Assembly: GCF_030056665.1 (NCBI RefSeq)
Contig: NZ_JASHIG010000032.1
Length of the DNA stretch: 64,000 nt
Source of the DNA: Flectobacillus roseus
Lineage (GTDB): Bacteria; Bacteroidota; Bacteroidia; Cytophagales; Spirosomataceae
Reading direction: 5' to 3' (one strand)
Below are positions 17,972 to 28,331 of this stretch, piece after piece. The notes under the pieces are model-generated. The model was given only the letters and a program-made list of their open reading frames with translations. It ran no database searches and was not told where the DNA came from. Both the position numbers and the translations under genes were made by a program. How positions within the stretch are numbered: position 1 is the stretch's first letter; each line of letters starts with the position of its first letter.

Positions 17972-19048
17972 TTATTTAGTATGATTTACAATCCAATCGC
18001 CGACAGTAGTAAGAACTTGAGGTGGAAAGGCCTTTTTGAGCTTACTATATTCGGCAGGAGTACATTCTTGACAAGTCAAAAACAGGTGATTGACATCGGG
18101 AACTACAACGGTAGTAACATCCTTATTGCCCCCTTCTTTGGCCAACTTTTCGATGTTTGATAGGTTATCTTGACAAGTAACAAACAAATCTTTATCGCCA
18201 TTCAAAGCTAAAATAGGAGCCTTGATTTTGGGAATAAATTTCGCAGGGTCAAATGTTATATGATATCGATACCAAGCGCCAGTGGCTTGCATGGCATATG
18301 AGTAAATGGGAAAACGAAAATGGTCAAATTTAATATCTAAAGATTTCACATATTCATCATCTTTCCTTTTCCATGTATCATACGTTTCTTGCATTGCCTT
18401 TGCCAAGCCTAGCGAATCTTTCTCCACATTGTCATACACCGTCTGGAACATCAATTCATTGATTTCGTTATAGCGCTTTTTGTCATGGTCAGGAATTTTG
18501 GCAGTCGCTACCAAGGCGGCGTTTTGCTTTCGCAATGCGTCTATTCCTTTGGTAGCTAAACCCGCCATACTAACTAAAAACGCAATATCCTTATGTCTTG
18601 ACCCAACAATAAAACTCACCGCTCCCCCTTCACTATGACCCAATAAGCCAATCTTTTTTGTATCTATTTGAGGTTGTTTTTTCAAAAAATCAAGACCTGC
18701 TTCCACATCTTGGGCAAAATCTTCGGTTGTTGCTTGTTGATAAATACCTGTTGTTTTGCCTACGCCTCGGTCGTCTATGCGTAAAACTGCAATACCTCGA
18801 CTGTTGAGATAGCTAGCCAATTCAGCAAAAAACTTAAACCCAGCCATTGTACCATCACGGTCTTGTGGACCTGTACCCGAGATAAAAATCACCGCAGGAA
18901 CTTTCTTTGAATTGTCAGGTAAAGAAAACGTCGCCCCGTAGGTGATTTTACCTCTTGTATAAGTCACACTATCACTTTTTACTCCTTTTGCTTGAATGGT
19001 ATAATTCACAACCAAGGCTAAAAGCACTCCTACTACTCCACTTTTCAT
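17972..19048 (-). CDS. secreted alpha/beta hydrolase
   Basis: The 358-residue product begins with a signal-like hydrophobic segment (GVVGVLLALVVNYTIQA), so it is probably periplasmic. The fold is clear: oxyanion region ISGTGPQDRDG, LRIDDRGVG, nucleophile elbow LLGHSEGGAVSF near residue 138, acid LNGDKDLFVTCQD and the His in PDVNHLF. It resembles the dienelactone-hydrolase/peptidase-like group often annotated as alpha/beta hydrolase or acyl-CoA thioester hydrolase in Bacteroidetes. It overlaps neither neighbour but sits 2 nt after the TlpA gene, so co-transcription is certain if the operon model holds. Substrate is unknown. Confidence 0.8.
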   Translation of the reverse strand: MKSGVVGVLLALVVNYTIQAKGVKSDSVTYTRGKITYGATFSLPDNSKKVPAVIFISGTGPQDRDGTMAGFKFFAELASYLNSRGIAVLRIDDRGVGKTTGIYQQATTEDFAQDVEAGLDFLKKQPQIDTKKIGLLGHSEGGAVSFIVGSRHKDIAFLVSMAGLATKGIDALRKQNAALVATAKIPDHDKKRYNEINELMFQTVYDNVEKDSLGLAKAMQETYDTWKRKDDEYVKSLDIKFDHFRFPIYSYAMQATGAWYRYHITFDPAKFIPKIKAPILALNGDKDLFVTCQDNLSNIEKLAKEGGNKDVTTVVVPDVNHLFLTCQECTPAEYSKLKKAFPPQVLTTVGDWIVNHTK

Positions 19049-19050
19049 TG

Positions 19051-21027
19051 CTATTCTACTTTTTTGGTTAACTCAATCATTGCCGAAATTTCATCTGCCA
19101 AACCTGTAGCACTTCCTTTGAAACCCACTGTGATAAAACGTAGCTTTCCGTTTTTATCAATAATCAGTTTTTGAGGAATACCCGAAATCGTAAATGCCTT
19201 ACATATACGTTTGAACACTTCGTCATTTGCTTTTTCATTTGGCAACTTATTATCAAAAAGAACAGTAAAAGGATAGTTATTGTCTTTGATATATTGCATG
19301 ATTTCCTGTTTGTAGTTAAGAGAACGCTCTTCGGTATCAACAAAGAAAAACACCACATTCGGGTCATTTTTGTATTTCTCTACCGCCAGCTTCATACCCG
19401 GGAAAGACGCTTTACAAGGCACACACCATGTAGCCCAAAAATCCATTAAGATAGTTTTTCCTCTTAAATCTTTAAACTTTACAACCTTTCCGTTACCATC
19501 TTTCATGGTCCAATCTGGCATGACTTTATTAATCATAATTGATTTTAACTCATCCAATTCTTTGGTTGCTAATTCTGGATTTTTTAGTCCCGACACATAG
19601 GTATCAAAGCCATTTTCGGAACCTCTTGCACGGATATAGTCTTTTTTCAATAATTCCAACATTTCTGGTGAACTCTGATTCTCGTGCATACTTTTTACCA
19701 AAACATCCTGTAAAAGATCATATTTCTTGAAATAGTCAAGTAACATAGCTTGCTCGTTATTCAAAAGGGCTGATTTAAACTGGAAAAACTTTTGAGCACG
19801 GTTCGCTAAAGCCAAAGCCTCCTCAAAGTTGCCTGTATTACGTAAAATACCGATTTGCGTAAGTGCTAGATTTTGACTGTAAAGTTTCTCATATTCTGCC
19901 GTCCACTCGTCTGGAGACAAGTACCAATATTCAACAGGGCGTTGGTTTTTGAATGATTCCATACGAATAAACATCGCTTTGGCAGGAGCTAATAATGAAG
20001 CATCGTCAACGTCCTTTCGCTTATGTGCAATATCGATACACTTGTAGTAAATAGTAGGAATACTTATGGCTGGCAACTCGGCACTTAGGGCTTCCAAACG
20101 AGCATAGTCTTTTTGCATCATTGCCTGAATTGCCAAGAATAAATACACATTGGTATAGTTTATCATTCGTTTTTCATTGAATGTATAGTCTGCTTCACGA
20201 TAAGGAAACTGCTTCAAAAATGACTTGCTCAGTTCGACTTTCTTTCCAAAATCACGTTCAAAATTAAGCTGCTGATAGGCTTTCAATCGTGCCAAATCAC
20301 CCGATGGATAAGTACTTAAAATCACATTTTCTAAGGAGTCAGAAGCGATTTTATTATTTAATGGATGCTGATAAATCGACAAGAGTCTCATCATATTTGG
20401 CTCGGAAGGATTTTTCTTCAAAAAACTCACTACACGATTAATTCTCGGGAAAGAAGACTCTCTTTGCATATTGAACAATGCTTGGCAAAAAGGCACAGAA
20501 AGTACTTCGCTAGCTTCTTTTGGATGAAAACTGATTTCTTGATTCAACCAAAAGTACACCGCAGAATCACTAATATTCTGTTTTTCCAAGTAGTTTTTTA
20601 CTCCATAACCATAGTTTGATGCACGCATAAGCCCCCAGCCTGCATAACCTCCAGGTGCAAATCGACCCGAATCATCTACAAGCATTTGGGTATAACTTTG
20701 GTCATTGTTGGTATCTTCTAATGCTCCACTTGTGAACTTAATGCTTAACATACCACAAGTATTGGAAAGCTTGAAATTGGCTTTCCAAATACCTTTTTCT
20801 TCTTTAAGAGCCAAGTCATTTACCTGCCAAAGATAATTTTCGTAGGTATAAACAACAGCCTTAATATCTTTTTTTCCTGCCAATGGCGAACCTTCAGGAT
20901 TATAGGTGATAATAATCTCTTGACCAGGTTTTGCACGCTGTGGCTCGAATTTCACTCTAGAATTAGGGTCTTGAGCAAACAACACTTGAGCAAATAGTAG
21001 GATAAATCCCAAAAGCATCTTTTTCAT
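19051..21027 (-). CDS. TlpA-like thioredoxin with long N-terminal helical region
   Basis: ATG at 21027 gives a normal signal peptide (MKKMLLGFILLFAQVLFAQ); the frame opens 9 nt earlier at TTG. The first 500 residues are a Bacteroidetes-specific region with no recognised catalytic motif, predicted largely helical and TPR-like. The last 150 residues are a TlpA/ResA-type thioredoxin domain with the active site FWATWCVPCKASFPG near residue 540 and the cis-Pro segment GIPQKLIIDKNGK. It is a periplasmic thiol-disulfide reductase. Its location between SusCD and DsbD suggests that it reduces substrates or components of this uptake locus. Confidence 0.85.
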   Translation of the reverse strand: MKKMLLGFILLFAQVLFAQDPNSRVKFEPQRAKPGQEIIITYNPEGSPLAGKKDIKAVVYTYENYLWQVNDLALKEEKGIWKANFKLSNTCGMLSIKFTSGALEDTNNDQSYTQMLVDDSGRFAPGGYAGWGLMRASNYGYGVKNYLEKQNISDSAVYFWLNQEISFHPKEASEVLSVPFCQALFNMQRESSFPRINRVVSFLKKNPSEPNMMRLLSIYQHPLNNKIASDSLENVILSTYPSGDLARLKAYQQLNFERDFGKKVELSKSFLKQFPYREADYTFNEKRMINYTNVYLFLAIQAMMQKDYARLEALSAELPAISIPTIYYKCIDIAHKRKDVDDASLLAPAKAMFIRMESFKNQRPVEYWYLSPDEWTAEYEKLYSQNLALTQIGILRNTGNFEEALALANRAQKFFQFKSALLNNEQAMLLDYFKKYDLLQDVLVKSMHENQSSPEMLELLKKDYIRARGSENGFDTYVSGLKNPELATKELDELKSIMINKVMPDWTMKDGNGKVVKFKDLRGKTILMDFWATWCVPCKASFPGMKLAVEKYKNDPNVVFFFVDTEERSLNYKQEIMQYIKDNNYPFTVLFDNKLPNEKANDEVFKRICKAFTISGIPQKLIIDKNGKLRFITVGFKGSATGLADEISAMIELTKKVE

Positions 21028-21042
21028 GGAGAGCAATAGTTT

Positions 21043-22242
21043 TTAATTTTTGTAAAAAGCAATGGTTTTTGCAGGAAAGTTGATGATTGTCCTATAGAGT
21101 TGTAGAAATGGCGTTCCCAACAATCCTTGGATAGGCAATTGATGAGAAGCGTCCACATTAATTTTGTTTTCGGTCATAGCCATAAACATATCTTTAAAAA
21201 GTAAGGATTCTAATTTTGCTTCTGGTAAGTAACCAGTAATACTCTGTTGAGTGCTACCTTCTGCTCCCCCAACATTTTCGGTCGTAACATTTTGTAATAG
21301 CGGACTAATTGCCGAGCTGTAGGGCTGATATATCACATTGGCGTTCGCGCCGCAATCAATACCAAGTTTGTACGTCTTGCCTTGAATGGTAAGTGGTATA
21401 ATCGGAATATGTCTTTCTTGAGAAAAAGGGATACTCAACAAGGCTTTTGTGAGTTTGGGGGCTTTGTCTAAAGTCAGTAGTTGATTTTTGTAATCAAAAG
21501 TCACGACATAGTCTTTCATCCATTCATATCCCAACAAACCCAAGAAAGGGAACTCCGACTTTTCCATAGAAGAAGAAACCAATGCCTTATTGGTAATTTC
21601 TATCGCTCCTATTTTCAAGTTACTTACCTCTGTCAGGCGTACATCTTTCATCGAACCATTCAATCCAGAAAAGGAGGTAAAAGGATTTCCTTGCGTTTTG
21701 GGTGCATACATGCGATTGAGTATTACCACAGGACAACCGCTATCGAGCTGGAAATAACCCTTTTGTCCATTGAGCTCAGCCTCGATAAATATCAATCCAT
21801 TACGCATATTAAAAGGTAATGTAACCTTTTCAGGAAAAATGCCAGCTAAGATTGGCATTTCTGGTTCGGGCATCCTTACCGATTTAATAATCCCGAGTTC
21901 TTTCACTTTTTCTTTTCCAAAAACAAAATAAGGATGCCCTTCTCTGTTATCCTGATATTTTACATCAAGTTGTACTTTGGTCAATGCCCCATTCGTCTCT
22001 TGACTCACAATTTTATAACTAGCAATGGCTATGTATTTTTCTAAAATAGCGGGTAAGATAATGGCATTTTGCCCTTTGGGTAAATTGGCGATGGTACAAC
22101 TATCGTCAACCATTGTGAGCAATTGAGGAATATTCTTTTGATTAATTGCCATAATCAAGGCATCCACTCTATCGGGTATTGATTGAGCATACAAAGGGCT
22201 AAAAGCTGAAATTCCAAGGATGCCAATAAGTTTGCGTAACAT
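21043..22242 (-). CDS. retropepsin-like aspartyl protease family protein, two domains
   Basis: The 399-residue exported protein has two copies of the pepsin/retropepsin active-site pattern: YFQLDSGCPVVILNR near residue 165 and KLGIDCGANANVIY near residue 295. Later Gly-rich motifs (FLGLLGYEWM and IQGLLGTPFLQ) correspond to the structural repeats of the fold. The second site has D-C-G in place of D-S/T-G. Whether it is an active peptidase is uncertain. It lies 6-16 nt upstream of the TlpA gene in the SusCD operon, after a stem-loop that separates it from susD. Confidence 0.75.
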   Translation of the reverse strand: MLRKLIGILGISAFSPLYAQSIPDRVDALIMAINQKNIPQLLTMVDDSCTIANLPKGQNAIILPAILEKYIAIASYKIVSQETNGALTKVQLDVKYQDNREGHPYFVFGKEKVKELGIIKSVRMPEPEMPILAGIFPEKVTLPFNMRNGLIFIEAELNGQKGYFQLDSGCPVVILNRMYAPKTQGNPFTSFSGLNGSMKDVRLTEVSNLKIGAIEITNKALVSSSMEKSEFPFLGLLGYEWMKDYVVTFDYKNQLLTLDKAPKLTKALLSIPFSQERHIPIIPLTIQGKTYKLGIDCGANANVIYQPYSSAISPLLQNVTTENVGGAEGSTQQSITGYLPEAKLESLLFKDMFMAMTENKINVDASHQLPIQGLLGTPFLQLYRTIINFPAKTIAFYKN

Positions 22243-22252
22243 AATTTTAGGG

Positions 22253-22283
22253 AGTCAAAGTGCCCAAATAAGGCACTCTGACT
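22253..22283 (-). promoter_or_regulatory. intercistronic stem-loop after susD
   Basis: AGTCAAAGTGCC and GGCACTCTGACT form a 12-bp stem in the 50-nt gap between susD and the protease gene. On the minus (transcript) strand the single irregular pair is G-U, so the stem is intact in RNA. Without a U tract it is more likely a processing or attenuation hairpin that lowers expression of the downstream enzyme genes relative to SusCD. Confidence 0.55.
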
Positions 22284-22292
22284 GATTCATTA

Positions 22293-23681
22293 TTAAGGAT
22301 TAGAAACGAGTTCTGGATTCATTTTAATAAGATATTGTGCAATTGGTAACACATATCGTTTACTATCTGGGGCCAAAGTGTAAGTTACGCCATTGAAAGT
22401 ACGTGTAACTGTTTTTTGGAACAATGGCTCACTTTTCAAACGACGCATATCCCACCAACGAAGCATACGGAAACAAAACTCACGACGGCGCTCATTGATT
22501 ACTTTTACCAATGCATCATCGTTTGATGTAGCTACCAAAGGAATATACGCCATCGGTAAAATACGATTCTTACGAAGATTATTTACCCTTGTCATCGCCT
22601 GAGCAGCCTGTCCAGCTCTGGCCAAAGACTCTGCCTTAATCAGCATCATTTCGGGTACAGATGGCCCAAGGTTTCGGTTTTCACCTGTGATAATTTCACG
22701 GTAAAAATAACGTCCTGTATACGAAGATGACACGCGAGAAGCTGGCACAGTTAGTAGATTGTAACGTTGATCATTAGCATCAAAAAGTGTCAGTAAATCA
22801 TCACTTAAGCGCATGGCTGTTGGTGTGTAAGCGCTCGTTCCAAAAGCAGCGATTTTTGACAATAAGATTTCTGGGTCGCTAATACGCTTAGGAAAAGTAC
22901 TTGTAGTAGTCATAGTTGCCATATTAATGAGAGTACTCCTCATGGCTAAGGCACTATCTGCATACGTCTCTGCCATTTTGTAGTTGTTCATGTACAAATA
23001 AGTACGAGCCAACAGTCCATACGCCGACGGTTTAGAAGGTAAAGTATTATATAACTGCGAGGCAAGCAAATTAGGCAATGCCTGCTTCAAATCTGTAATA
23101 ATCTGTTGATAAACAGTTTCGACACTCGCTCGATTTAGACTTTGCGAAAATGTTTGAGTCAACAACAATGGTACTCCCAAGTCAGTAGTAGCGCTAGTTG
23201 AATTGTACGGTTTTGCATACTGATTAATCAAAGTCAAGTAGGCATCAGCACGATGAACCAATGCTTCCGCCATGAGTCTTGATTTTTCTACTTCGGTACC
23301 ATTACTAGTTGGTAATTCATTAATAATCGTATTTGTTCTGAAAATACGAGCATACATGGTATTCCAGTCTGTATCATTTTCATAACTTGTACTGAGCGGA
23401 AAAATATCATCTTGCCATGTATAGGTATTTTTGTAATAACTATAAGAAAGATTCAACAAACTTGTTTGCTGAGATGCATCCACAATGGCAATGTCGTCGC
23501 TTGCTAAATCACCGAGGATAATTCCTGTTTCGTAAGCCGAAGTATTATTCAATAAGTAACGATAATTAGTTACATCTTTGGGCACTAAACTTCCTTGTGT
23601 TTTTATATCCACAAAGCTTTCACATCCACCTGTAAACAATCCTAGGTTCACAAGGCTAAAAAGTATTGCTATCTTTTTCAC
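22293..23681 (-). CDS. RagB/SusD family outer-membrane lipoprotein
   Basis: SusD proteins form the extracellular lid that delivers ligand to the SusC channel. The 462-residue product has a lipoprotein signal ending GLFTGGC (Cys about residue 20), SusD-like N-terminal helices (TLINQYAKPYNSTSATTDLG, then GLLARTYLYMNNY in the TPR region) and the C-terminal NERRREFCFRMLRWWDMRRL block. Its gene is 11 nt downstream of susC. The partner and context (STN-type SusC, FecR, sigma factor) point to regulated uptake; the nutrient cannot be named because no glycoside hydrolase or transporter of known specificity is nearby. Confidence 0.9.
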   Translation of the reverse strand: MKKIAILFSLVNLGLFTGGCESFVDIKTQGSLVPKDVTNYRYLLNNTSAYETGIILGDLASDDIAIVDASQQTSLLNLSYSYYKNTYTWQDDIFPLSTSYENDTDWNTMYARIFRTNTIINELPTSNGTEVEKSRLMAEALVHRADAYLTLINQYAKPYNSTSATTDLGVPLLLTQTFSQSLNRASVETVYQQIITDLKQALPNLLASQLYNTLPSKPSAYGLLARTYLYMNNYKMAETYADSALAMRSTLINMATMTTTSTFPKRISDPEILLSKIAAFGTSAYTPTAMRLSDDLLTLFDANDQRYNLLTVPASRVSSSYTGRYFYREIITGENRNLGPSVPEMMLIKAESLARAGQAAQAMTRVNNLRKNRILPMAYIPLVATSNDDALVKVINERRREFCFRMLRWWDMRRLKSEPLFQKTVTRTFNGVTYTLAPDSKRYVLPIAQYLIKMNPELVSNP

Positions 23682-23692
23682 TACTTTATTTA

Positions 23693-26600
23693 TTAGAAGT
23701 TTACGTTAAGCGAAGCTGTAAATGATCTTGATGGTGGTAATCCCAATGTTGTACTCGACAGCGGACTAGCAAATACAGGATCAAAACCTTCCTTATTTTT
23801 AGTCCAAAGTAGACCCAAGTTGCGAGCTGCAACCCCTAGCGATGCCGACTTGATGCCAAGTTTTCCTAAGATTTTAGGTTCTATTTGATAAGTCAAAGAG
23901 ATTTCACGCAAACGTACATAATCACCAGGCAATACATTAAGATCAGAATACTGATAACGGAAAAGACTTAATGAAGCATAAACGCCCGCCATACCAGGCA
24001 CGTTTGTATTGAGCTCATCGCCTGCTTTTTGCCAGCGTTTTGCAATATCTGCGCTCAAATCATATTTCAAACCCGTATTTCTAGCAGTTCCAGGATAGGC
24101 AGAAATCGAAGGCTTGATAAAGACATTTCCAAAACTATAATTAATAATCGTATATAGAGAAAATGCCTTATAACGCAACGTAGCATTGAATGCTCCAAAA
24201 TAAGGTGCTGTTAATCGACCTACATATTTGAGGGCATCGATGGAAGTGATTGACTGACTTGCAGCTACTTTTTCACCTTTTTCATTAAAAATTTGTGTCA
24301 TACCAGTAGCATCCAAACCTGCAAATTGATAGACCATTACCTTATCGGTTGTATATCCTTTAATCCACGTTTGGCTAATTGGATTTGATAAATATGATGA
24401 AGAAGGTACAAAACGAGTATCCGTAACCATATTGGTGTTGTAAGAAAAGGTCACTCCAGCTTGTATTCCCCAATCCTGACTACGGATAACATCTCCTCTC
24501 AAAGAAACCTCTACCCCATTTCCTGAAAGGGATGTTGTATTACGCTTCAATGTACTGACACCATAGGTAGGGTTTACTGGAAATTCATAAATGATATTGC
24601 GACCTTCTTTATTGTAGATATCAATACTACCATTAAGACGTCTGTTGAATAAGCCAAAGTCCATACCGAAGTTGGTTACATAAGTATTCTCCCAACGCAA
24701 CGTTGGGTTAGCAGGGTTAAGAATATCACCATATGGATTAGTAGTAGTAAAATCAGAGCCACTCACATACATACTTGTAAATGGGTAAATGTCAGTTGCG
24801 ATATTACCATTTACACCATAAGTTGCTCTTACTCCCAGTGAGTTAATCCATGAAATATTTTTGATAAAATCTTCTTGGTCTAAATTCCACTTCAAACCAG
24901 ATGACCAAAGAGGCGTTGCTCTAAATTCTCTGTCAAGACCAAAGTTGTTATAATCATCATATCTTACACTTCCGGATAGCACATATCTGTTTTTGAATGT
25001 ATAAGAAGCATTTGAATAATACGATAAATATCTTCTAGTTTTATCTGCTTGTGATGGGGCTCCACCAAACGACGATATTCCTCCGATAGCAGTGGTATAA
25101 GTTGAAGCATAATTGACATTTTGAGCTACACCTGTTTGAATATTATACCCATAGATCGTTGAACTTCCTTGTCCGACGTTCGTTTCTCTCATCTCAGCTC
25201 CAGCGATTGCATTGATCTGATGGTCAACACCAAAGTTTTCGTTATAGGCCAACTGCCCTCTCAAACTATAGTTATTGAGCTGAGTATTTGTTTGCTGTAA
25301 TACTCCTCCACTAGGAACAGCATTCACTAATTGCCCCGAAGCATTCGCTACAGTTGACATATTGATTAAATCTCGAGTGTAGAAAGTATTAGGAGAATTA
25401 AAAACTCTACTCGATGAAAATGTTCGTTCATTACTATAAAAGCCAATTGCCGATAATCCTTTTAACAGGGGTACCGTTACACTTACTGTAGCCAAATAAT
25501 TGTTGTCATTTGCACTATTATCCACAAAATCTTGCTCGTCAAGGTAATTATATCGCCAAGGCAAATACCCTTTTGCCTCCAGACCGCTCAAATAACTACT
25601 ATAATAGTTTCTTGAATAACTTACACGATTGCCATTGTCATCTATCAGTTGATTATATGGCATAAATGTTATTAAACTCGGGCTAAATAATGAGGACAAA
25701 CTTACTGCGCCTTGCTTATAGTTGAACAGTGATGCTTTGAGGTTTGTCGCCACTGTAATCTTATTAAAGACCTTGAAAGTATTATTCATGGTCAAAGTCA
25801 TTCGCTCTCCTTTATTCCCTACAGTAGACGGTTGCTCTTTGCTGTAGGATAGTCCATAGTAGTAGTTTGAAGCACTGGCTCCTCCCGAAATCGAGAAATT
25901 GTACTGTTGATTTGTAGCAGGGGTAAGTAGATATTTTGAAACCTGCTCCATCCCATTACTTTTAGTTCTTAAAGTACTGATTGCCGCATCATAGGCGGTT
26001 TGTGTTATTTTACCAGCTTTCAATTGTAGTGTCAAATCTGTGACTCCAGCTACGGTTTGTGGGAATAACGACGTTGTCAGTGGGTTTATCAATAGACCTT
26101 TATTAACAATTTCTTGTTCATAAGCAATGGTCTGATCAACCGTCATTAACTTGAGATAGTCTAATCTTGGGCGTTCGCTAACCATAAAGTCTGTAGAAAA
26201 GCTCACTTTAGGGGCTTGGTTATTTGCCCCCCTTTTGGTGGTTATTACAATTACACCATTGGCAGCTCTAGCTCCCCAAATAGAGGCAGCAGCAGCATCT
26301 TTTAGGATTGTAATGTTGTCGATATCTCTTGGATTGAAGGTTTTCAAATCTAAATCTGTAATTGAACCATCTACTACAATCAATGGCATTTTCTCTCCAG
26401 AATTAGTAGTGACCCCTCTAATGATCAAGTTATAATCTGATGCTCCAACCGTACGTGTACTACTATTAATGGCGAGTCGGGTATTATTATAGGTGAATGA
26501 ATTATCGCCCGTGTAACTTTGAACATCCAAACCAGGCACTAGTCCTTCTAATCTTTGGATAACATTAGGAACAGGTACTTTTTCCAAATCTTTGGCACTC

Positions 26601-27298
26601 ACTGTACTAAACGCCCCAGTTGCTCTTTCTTTTGGAAGAGATTGATAACCTGTACTAACTACAGACACTTCGTTAATCATTTTGCTACCGTCACTTTCAA
26701 GTTGAATATTCAGCGTACCAATCCCACTAATGGTAACCTCTTTCTCTTTATATCCTACATAAGTAACTACCAATTTATCCCCCGCTTTCATACCTGATAG
26801 GTTGTATTCACCACGCTCATTGGCAGTGGTACCCTTACGAGTACCTTTTACCCAAACATTTGCCCACGGTAATGAAACACCCTCAGTGCCAGTGATTACG
26901 CCTCTCAAAATCAATTCATCATCCCTTGTTTCTTGGGCTTCTGTTGTTGTAGGCGCATTTGTTCTTGGTGGCTCGGTAGGTGTTTCTGGATTTTTGAAAA
27001 ACCGAGCATCGCGCGCCACAATACTGTATGAGTTGCCACTCACATACAGAAAAAGTAGATTGTTGGGATACAAAATATCCTTTAAAATTTCTTCTACAGA
27101 CGGGTTATTGAGGGCTGAGGTCTTAGCTGTTTTGCCATTTAGTAGATTATGTTCATACGCAAATTTGGTCTTAAATTTTTTCTCTATTTGAGTAATAGCA
27201 TCCTTCAATGGGATGGTTTTTTGTTGACAAAAAGCAACAAAGTTCAGGAGTACCAACAATGCGCTGGTGCCCAGTATTTTCGAAATCGAATGTTTCAT
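23693..27298 (-). CDS. SusC/RagA TonB-linked outer-membrane receptor with STN domain
   Basis: The 1201-residue protein has, in order, a signal peptide (to about residue 24), an STN signalling domain (about 25-90), a carboxypeptidase-D-like beta-sandwich (about 128-205, LPWANVWVKGTRKGTTANE), a plug domain (VSVVSTGYQSLPKERATGAF, SIWGARAANGVIVITTKRG) and a 22-strand barrel ending in an aromatic residue (LNVNF). The STN domain means it can signal to the FecR protein encoded 6 nt upstream, which in turn controls an ECF sigma factor. It imports its ligand using TonB-ExbBD energy from elsewhere in the genome. Confidence 0.93.
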   Translation of the reverse strand: MKHSISKILGTSALLVLLNFVAFCQQKTIPLKDAITQIEKKFKTKFAYEHNLLNGKTAKTSALNNPSVEEILKDILYPNNLLFLYVSGNSYSIVARDARFFKNPETPTEPPRTNAPTTTEAQETRDDELILRGVITGTEGVSLPWANVWVKGTRKGTTANERGEYNLSGMKAGDKLVVTYVGYKEKEVTISGIGTLNIQLESDGSKMINEVSVVSTGYQSLPKERATGAFSTVSAKDLEKVPVPNVIQRLEGLVPGLDVQSYTGDNSFTYNNTRLAINSSTRTVGASDYNLIIRGVTTNSGEKMPLIVVDGSITDLDLKTFNPRDIDNITILKDAAAASIWGARAANGVIVITTKRGANNQAPKVSFSTDFMVSERPRLDYLKLMTVDQTIAYEQEIVNKGLLINPLTTSLFPQTVAGVTDLTLQLKAGKITQTAYDAAISTLRTKSNGMEQVSKYLLTPATNQQYNFSISGGASASNYYYGLSYSKEQPSTVGNKGERMTLTMNNTFKVFNKITVATNLKASLFNYKQGAVSLSSLFSPSLITFMPYNQLIDDNGNRVSYSRNYYSSYLSGLEAKGYLPWRYNYLDEQDFVDNSANDNNYLATVSVTVPLLKGLSAIGFYSNERTFSSSRVFNSPNTFYTRDLINMSTVANASGQLVNAVPSGGVLQQTNTQLNNYSLRGQLAYNENFGVDHQINAIAGAEMRETNVGQGSSTIYGYNIQTGVAQNVNYASTYTTAIGGISSFGGAPSQADKTRRYLSYYSNASYTFKNRYVLSGSVRYDDYNNFGLDREFRATPLWSSGLKWNLDQEDFIKNISWINSLGVRATYGVNGNIATDIYPFTSMYVSGSDFTTTNPYGDILNPANPTLRWENTYVTNFGMDFGLFNRRLNGSIDIYNKEGRNIIYEFPVNPTYGVSTLKRNTTSLSGNGVEVSLRGDVIRSQDWGIQAGVTFSYNTNMVTDTRFVPSSSYLSNPISQTWIKGYTTDKVMVYQFAGLDATGMTQIFNEKGEKVAASQSITSIDALKYVGRLTAPYFGAFNATLRYKAFSLYTIINYSFGNVFIKPSISAYPGTARNTGLKYDLSADIAKRWQKAGDELNTNVPGMAGVYASLSLFRYQYSDLNVLPGDYVRLREISLTYQIEPKILGKLGIKSASLGVAARNLGLLWTKNKEGFDPVFASPLSSTTLGLPPSRSFTASLNVNF

Positions 27299-27304
27299 GC
27301 GATG

Positions 27305-28315
27305 TTACCGTGATCTTAAATAAATGATTCTTCCTTCTTTATAGATATTTACGTTTAAGATATTGGATAGGGTGTAAAGGATAGTCTCCTCGCTATTGAA
27401 GGCTATAGTTCCATCAATCTGCTTGGACGCTAGGGTTGAGTCTTCTAGAACGACTTTGTACCCGTAGGTATCTTCGAAGTTGTCAATAATCTGTCGTGCA
27501 GTCAGACCACTTACAACCATATTTCCTTCGAGCCAAGCCTCGGGCACGTTCCGAGTTTGTTCTAGGGTTTGTTTTTGCAAAATGCCATTGTAACGGACAA
27601 TCTCTCCTGGCTTCATGATAATAGCCTGAGACTGATTTTCAGCTTGCACTCTAATCTTACCCCTCAACAACGCAATCTGAACTTGTTGGCGACGCTGTTT
27701 TACATTAAATTCTGTACCTAAGACATCCACCAATATTTTTCCTGCATGCAGGCGAAACTCTTCCTTGTTTTGGATATGAGTGGGGTCGACATTCAAATGT
27801 TTTACATTCAAATACACTTCCCCACTTACCCACACTTCACGTTTGTTTTGCCAAGCCCAAGCTCGATGGTAACTAATCGAGGAGTTGGCATTTAAGGTCA
27901 CTATACTATTATCGGGTAAGATGATTCTTTTTTGCTGTGCATATTCGGTCGAAATAGTAATCATTGATTGTGCATACCAACCGATTCCTAGCGCTATTGT
28001 CAACATAGCTGCTGCGGCAACCGAAGCAACTCTTACCAATTTGATAATTTTATTTCGTTTTTCTTGTTGTCCAATACTCGTTTGAATATCGGCAAATAGA
28101 CTTGTACCAAAATCTTTCGCTGGTTCAATGCGTTTGGCAGTCAATACCGTCCTTAATATCAACGTTGCTTGTTGATATGCTTTTAAACTCTCAGGCTGAC
28201 TTTCTTGCCATTCCTCCCACTGTTGTCGTTCTTCTTCTGCACCTTCTTTGATCCAACGGATAAAACCCGCATCACTCAAAAAATCTTCCGTAGAATATGT
28301 ATTGTACTTTTCCAT
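27305..28315 (-). CDS. FecR-family anti-sigma factor
   Basis: The 336-residue protein has a cytosolic N-terminus (AEEERQQWEEWQESQPE, the usual sigma-binding part), one membrane helix at about residues 94-114 (ASVAAAAMLTIALGIGWYA), a periplasmic FecR domain (TISTEYAQQKRIILPDNSIV, VSGEVYLNVKH, LLRGKIRVQAEN) and a C-terminal DUF4974 region (GLTARQIIDNFEDTYGYKV). It transmits the SusC STN signal to an ECF sigma factor, presumably the one encoded at 28644-29246. It is the first gene of the operon that continues through SusC, SusD and on to DsbD. Confidence 0.9.
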   Translation of the reverse strand: MEKYNTYSTEDFLSDAGFIRWIKEGAEEERQQWEEWQESQPESLKAYQQATLILRTVLTAKRIEPAKDFGTSLFADIQTSIGQQEKRNKIIKLVRVASVAAAAMLTIALGIGWYAQSMITISTEYAQQKRIILPDNSIVTLNANSSISYHRAWAWQNKREVWVSGEVYLNVKHLNVDPTHIQNKEEFRLHAGKILVDVLGTEFNVKQRRQQVQIALLRGKIRVQAENQSQAIIMKPGEIVRYNGILQKQTLEQTRNVPEAWLEGNMVVSGLTARQIIDNFEDTYGYKVVLEDSTLASKQIDGTIAFNSEETILYTLSNILNVNIYKEGRIIYLRSR

Positions 28316-28331
28316 CTATTGCCAGATTTAT

